In this document: positions 59,662-64,000 of the stretch, piece by piece
How the letters are laid out: each line of letters starts with the position of its first letter
How positions within the stretch are numbered: the stretch's first letter is position 1
Source of the DNA: Solea solea
Taxonomy: Eukaryota; Chordata; Actinopteri; Pleuronectiformes; Soleidae
Length of the DNA stretch: 64,000 nt
NCBI RefSeq assembly: GCF_958295425.1
Contig: NC_081136.1
Location: 30,184,077-30,248,076 of the forward strand
Reading direction: 5' to 3'
Notes under the pieces: generated by a model
What the model was told of the DNA's origin: nothing
Databases searched by the model: none
Seen by the model: the letters and a program-made list of their open reading frames with translations, nothing else
Position numbers and translations under genes: made by a program

Positions 59662-60494
59662 AACAGGTCTTTATTCTTGCCTTTAGTCTGTCTTACGTCG
59701 CAGTTGTATTGCAGTGGCCTGTGGCGTGACCTTCTGAACACAGGTGTGTGTCATTGTGTGTCTGTGCAATCATGTCCAATCAATCCAATTTGCCACACCT
59801 GGTCTCAAGGACACTTCTGTGGAGTGCCACAGGGGGAAAAAAGGGGTCTTCATTCTGTTGTGAATGACATATTTCAGCTTTTGACTTGATTTAAGTTTAC
59901 AGAACACACTTTTATTTATTTTTCTATAAATGAAAGCTTAAAAAAGCATGAGGAAGTCTGTTTGGGTTCATGATTCCAGGTATAAAATAGTGTAGTAGAG
60001 TAAAGTGGTGACTTAAGAGTGGCAGTAATATGATTCCTGGAAATGAACACGTCCCCAAACTACACTACTGTCAAAACTCCCCTCCTGCAGACGCCCAGAA
60101 GTGGAATTGATCAGAAGTGCTGCTCTGGGCGGGCAGCGTTTGACCTCGGACGATCCCCTTCCTTGGATAAATTCAAAACTAAATCCACGAGGCACTCTAC
60201 TCTGAACGTGGATGACGCCCTGAATCTAATCTGATCACTCAGCCGTGTGAAACGTAAAAAAAAAAAATAAAAAAAAAAGGCGTCCGCGTTTATTGCTGGA
60301 GTCTGTTTTTTACGCTATAGGCTTATCGTCCGATAACCGGGGATTACGGGCGAAATTTCATGTCTTCCCAGTAATGAAGGAGCCTTTACAATGCTCCGAG
60401 GAAATCAAAGGGGAATTATCATTTTTTATGCCGGCTCATTTGCTTGTGGTTCGGTCCCTGATATTGGGTCACAAAGAGAGTGTTTTTATGAGCA

Positions 60495-60498
<4 letters not shown>

Positions 60499-60531
<33 letters not shown>
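60499..60531. repeat. (CA)n microsatellite
   Basis: 33 bases of alternating CA in a gxylt1 intron. Confidence 0.95.
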
Positions 60532-60533
<2 letters not shown>

Positions 60534-60900
60534 CCCCCGCCTGTCATAAAGCTGCATTTACAGTTGCCGTATTGATTTTGTGCGGCTGATGGGGCGCTGT
60601 GTGGTGTGCAGACTCTGACTCTAAATGTACCGTCGGCTGTAAAATTTAACTGCTGCTTCCTGGGCTCCGTGTTTTGTAGCGGAGGGAGGGGACGTCTTAT
60701 AATGGACAGACTGCTGTGGTTGGATCGAGACGGACAGGCGGACAGACAGGGAGGAGTCCTCTCCCGTTTCTTTGTGTGAGGACACAGAACAATAGCGGTG
60801 ATTTATGTTAATCGCCACTTTTTAAAAAAAAAACTACAACTTATTTCCTATTTTGTGAGTGAGTTTGGTGTACAATTTGAACGACAGTAATAAAGTCTAA

Positions 60901-61266
60901 GGCTTAAGCCTGACCCACATTAGAGGATTTTCTAATCTGACTTGATTTACAAACATGGGAGACAAAAGATTAGACGAGATTAAACAATTGGGTTTGGATC
61001 AAACGACTCCGGGGAGGAGATTCTGGGGATTTTGGATCTCACAGAAACTTGTGTCATTTAACTTGACGTCAGAATACAAACCAGATATGGAGGTGGACTG
61101 GAGAAGACGTTATCAACTCGGCTTGTACAAGTTATGGCATCTAAACAAAAGTACGGAACATCTGTTTCCCCAGTTTCCCTCGTTCTCGTTGGTTATTGTG
61201 GAATTCTCGTTCAGTCGATTGGGACCAAAATTAGGCTATTTATGCTCTAGCGTGGGCCAGGCTTAG
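60901..61266 (+). mobile_element. Short TIR element with possible target duplication
   Basis: The left end holds TAAGCCTGACCCACATTAGA and the right end CTCTAGCGTGGGCCAGGCTT, inverted repeats with few mismatches over about 21 bp. GTCTAA flanks both sides (60895-60900 and 61267-61272). An open frame of about 100 codons spans most of it but shows no transposase motif. A degraded copy lies at 27565-27725. Confidence 0.7.
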
Positions 61267-63703
61267 GTCTAAAAACTCTACTCAAATGACTCAGAATCAC
61301 AAATTTTTGCTTGCTGAATATTTTTTTGTAACAAAAGAAGCAAACTGATAACATGACTTGGCGTTGTTGTAGTCAAAAAGTGGCCACTACCAACATATGA
61401 ACTCAAAGAGTACAAGGTAACACAAATGAAGGTGATTTCCAGGTGAGAACTCGCCACCACTGGGATGGAATATGAGATTGATTAAGCATGCGAGGGATAC
61501 TAGACTCTCCTCCTCCTTAGATCTATGGCAAACAGGCTACTTTGTTCTTTAGTTATGAAATCTTCAATCAAAAATGTTTAGAAGATCACTTACATACAAT
61601 ATGAGTTTATTGTGTTGTCTTGCTCTCGATATTTTTGATAAAACTCAGTTAAATGTATGAGATTTTTTCCATTGACAGTGGGTTGGTGTTAAGTTGGATA
61701 AGCTGAGCGATAACTTAGCTAAAGTAACTCATAGAACAACACGTGTAAACATGAGAAAACAGACTAAACTGTTTGTTTAATGTTGTTTAGATGCACTCGA
61801 AATGCTTTGGGATAAGAGGATGAAACAATAAAAACTAGTGGGGAGAACAAAATACACTTCCTGCTTCAGAGAAACACGTTTGTATTTTGATTTAAAAGCT
61901 GTTTCAGTTTAGTTATCTCGTGTGCCGACTGACACAGTGGTGGCTTACTCACACTCAACACTTTCAGCGACACCTGTGCTAAAACAATCAAGTCAAAACA
62001 CCTGCCGTCAGTCCCCGCCTCTGCTCGAGCTGCCTCACCCGATTGGTCACCTGACAGCACACCTGCGCTGCGTTCACCAGCCTCGGTATAAATGTGCTTT
62101 CCAGGCAGCGGTCACACTTTTCGCCAGACTGTCAGAGCGAACACAGCTCTGCAGAAACTTCCAATTTTAGCACGTGTGACCTCTTTGTTACTTGTCTGTG
62201 TTCTTGGGGGGACGTTTCACATCAAGTAGAAGGGTATGAAACAGCTCTTTAACATCGCTGTGTGAATTCCCCACTTGATTTCTGAGCCATTTTCCTGAGC
62301 TGCCAGTGCAGTGCAGTGTTGTGCTGTGTTGTTAGGTATTCACACCATTACACTTCACAGATAGCCTGAGGTTCTGCTGCAGATGAACACGCTCAAATAG
62401 ATGAAATGGTCTGGCCAGTGAGATTAAACACATAGAAATCAATCTTTACTCCTGCCTCCTACAGGCAAACCTGACTTAATCACACATGTATGAAAGAATA
62501 AATGCATATAAACAGTGTTTGTATGCATGCTGTTGCTATTATAATGGGATTTAATGGTCTTTGTGCCAGCCTATTCAGTTATGGGCACGTGCGTTGACTG
62601 CCGTAATTGACATTGGCAAATAAAACCCAATCTAAACTGCGGGCCAGTAGATACAGTATGGATCGGCCATCGCTGTGATCTATGCTCAATAGTTTGTTAA
62701 TAGGAAAGCAATGAGACAGTGAGCGTTGATGGCTTCATTAAGCAAATGCCACTCCTGCCGTCAATATCATTACACTGCTGGTAAACAACACATAAAGATC
62801 CTCACGGGGGAAATTAGCGCTCACTCCCAATTGTCTGCCAGCGGATTGAGATTTGTGTCTTTCCACAGCGAGACAATCTGATGTTCTCAAAATCTCATCT
62901 GGGAGGGGAAAGAAATGGGGGGGCCACGGAGGTCATAAGAGGTCGACTCCCATCAGATGTTGCGTTGAATTAAAGCTACGACACTTTGAAAAGGCTCAAC
63001 GTACCCAATTTAACCCGCGTGCACCAGAGAGACATTAAGACGAGCGAGAGTGTTTCTTCCATTTGCTGCTCTTGAAGTGTCGGGGGGGGGGAAACGCGCA
63101 AACTTAAAACTTGTGAGGCAAAGTGAAATCATAGTTAAAAAGTCACGTCCTCTATTTCGTGATGGATTGCGCGATTAAACTTCCTTTGCTCTTTCATTTC
63201 CGCCATCAATATCGCCGTGTTTTAACTGCTGTGGGTTGTTAAAGCATAAAAGTCAGGGTCAAAGCCTCCTGAGGGCGTAAATCCAGAGAGGCCGACAGTA
63301 AAAGCGGACTTTTAATTCTTCCAGTTAATATTTTAGGCAACTGACATCTGTGGTCATTAAGTTTAAACAGACACGCTGTACATTTCATCATATAATGTCT
63401 TCATTTTGTCTCTCATAATAATACCCCAAATAACGAGAAACACAAGCATATTAACAGCTACTCTTTTGACAAAGTGTGGACAAACATGTGACCTGAGTTG
63501 AACTGCAGTTAATTATATAACCAGAGGGGAGCATATGGGCCAATGTACTGCAGAGTTCTGTCGTTTCGTGTTAATTTGTGTAGCACACTCGGTGTTAAAT
63601 CTATAACATGATAGAATGTACGGGGGGAAATGACGACGAGCCTTATTAGGTGTGTCGAACACTCTTAAAGGTGGAATTGAGGACCACCACAAAGCACACC
63701 CAC

Positions 63704-63876
63704 CTTTTGTATGGCCTCGTAAACGGCTCTGAAGGCCGGCTGCTTGTGGTCGTGGTAAACTCCTCGGTTTCCGTGCAGTATGTAAACACCGTCCTCCTCG
63801 GCTGAGGCGCAGTTGCTGCCGTAGATGCAGTGATCTGGGCGATAATTCCACCGGCACGGAAACTCCAGCAACGTCT
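63704..63876 (-). CDS. gxylt1: gxylt1 penultimate coding exon (GT8 C-terminal region)
   Basis: GXYLT1 is a type II ER/Golgi enzyme of glycosyltransferase family 8 that adds alpha-1,3 xylose to O-glucose on Notch EGF repeats. This 173-base exon opens with two bases of a split codon, then 57 codons: [57 protein letters not shown]. The PDHC.YGSNC and LHGNRG blocks are family hallmarks; the LHGNRG His is probably the GT8 metal or donor-site His. Acceptor CATTGTCAG, donor GTGGGT. The wording [20 protein letters not shown] fits GXYLT1 better than GXYLT2. The stem and most of the catalytic domain lie beyond base 64000. Whether this is an a or b teleost copy cannot be told. Confidence 0.96.
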
Positions 63877-64000
63877 CTGACAATGGCAATGAACACGGGG
63901 GTAAAAAAATGAGAAAAATCTATACTAGTTGCTCCTTTTTTAAAATGTTGAAGAATACTACGTGATCCAGACCTGGGTTGTGGTGGAAAATAATATTCAG
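63877..64000 (-). other. gxylt1: gxylt1 intron (partial)
   Basis: Sequence upstream (on the minus strand) of the exon at 63704-63876, cut by the window end. The polypyrimidine stretch is weak just before CATTGTCAG. No further exon is visible. Confidence 0.8.

Larger units (their letters stand above)
58966..63703 (-). other. gxylt1: Last gxylt1 intron
   Basis: A 4.7 kb phase-0 intron (minus-strand donor GTGGGT at 63703, acceptor CTTTCCAG ending at 58966). It contains a TA tract at 59614-59661, a CA tract at 60499-60531 and a TIR element at 60901-61266. The remaining sequence, including 62240-63680, looks unique and shows no further exon. Confidence 0.88.

Noticed and set aside
59485..59889. 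A 134-codon plus-strand frame with an Ile-Tyr run.
   Set aside because: The run is simply the translated TA microsatellite at 59614-59661; the flanks are not coding-like.

Overview
The window is vertebrate nuclear DNA, almost certainly from a teleost fish. It has small exons separated by long, repeat-rich introns, many CA/TG microsatellites, and repeat types I associate with fish genomes: a SINE-like repeat containing CCATCCATTTTCTACC, short hAT-like elements with CAGGGGTGTCAAAC ends, and several MITE-like families. There are no prokaryotic operons, CRISPR arrays or phage genes. All but two of the long open reading frames are unsupported shadows; the exceptions are the two terminal coding exons of pdzrn4.

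Two protein-coding genes are present, transcribed towards each other. On the plus strand, eight exons from 17777 to 31535 encode the 3' part of pdzrn4 (PDZ domain containing RING finger 4, LNX4). They join without a frame break into 783 codons plus a stop. They cover the end of the first PDZ domain, the second PDZ domain, a Ser-rich and coiled-coil region, and the conserved C-terminal domain ending in a -TTV PDZ ligand. The RING, zinc-finger and early PDZ1 exons must lie before base 1, and I found none of them in bases 1-17776. On the minus strand, the last two coding exons of gxylt1 (glucoside xylosyltransferase 1, which xylosylates O-glucose on Notch EGF repeats) lie at 63704-63876 and 58804-58965. 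Its earlier exons lie beyond base 64000.

Layout: 1-17776 is the intron upstream of the first visible pdzrn4 exon; 17777-31535 is the exon cluster; about 31536-32565 is the 3'UTR with a poly(A) signal; about 32570-57620 is a 25 kb intergenic region between the two 3' ends; about 57620-58803 is the gxylt1 3'UTR; 58966-63703 is the last gxylt1 intron; 63704-63876 is its penultimate coding exon.

The tail-to-tail pdzrn4-gxylt1 pair matches the neighbourhood on human 12q12 as I recall it. The two proteins have no known direct link. I did not find a new biological system. The points most worth checking are: an 83-bp intron inside the pdzrn4 C-terminal coding region; a TG microsatellite serving as the 3' splice-site tract of one pdzrn4 exon; loss of the class-I histidine in pdzrn4 PDZ1; a transposon nested in another repeat with a visible target-site duplication; and several unlabelled MITE-like families with copies that can be compared inside the window.
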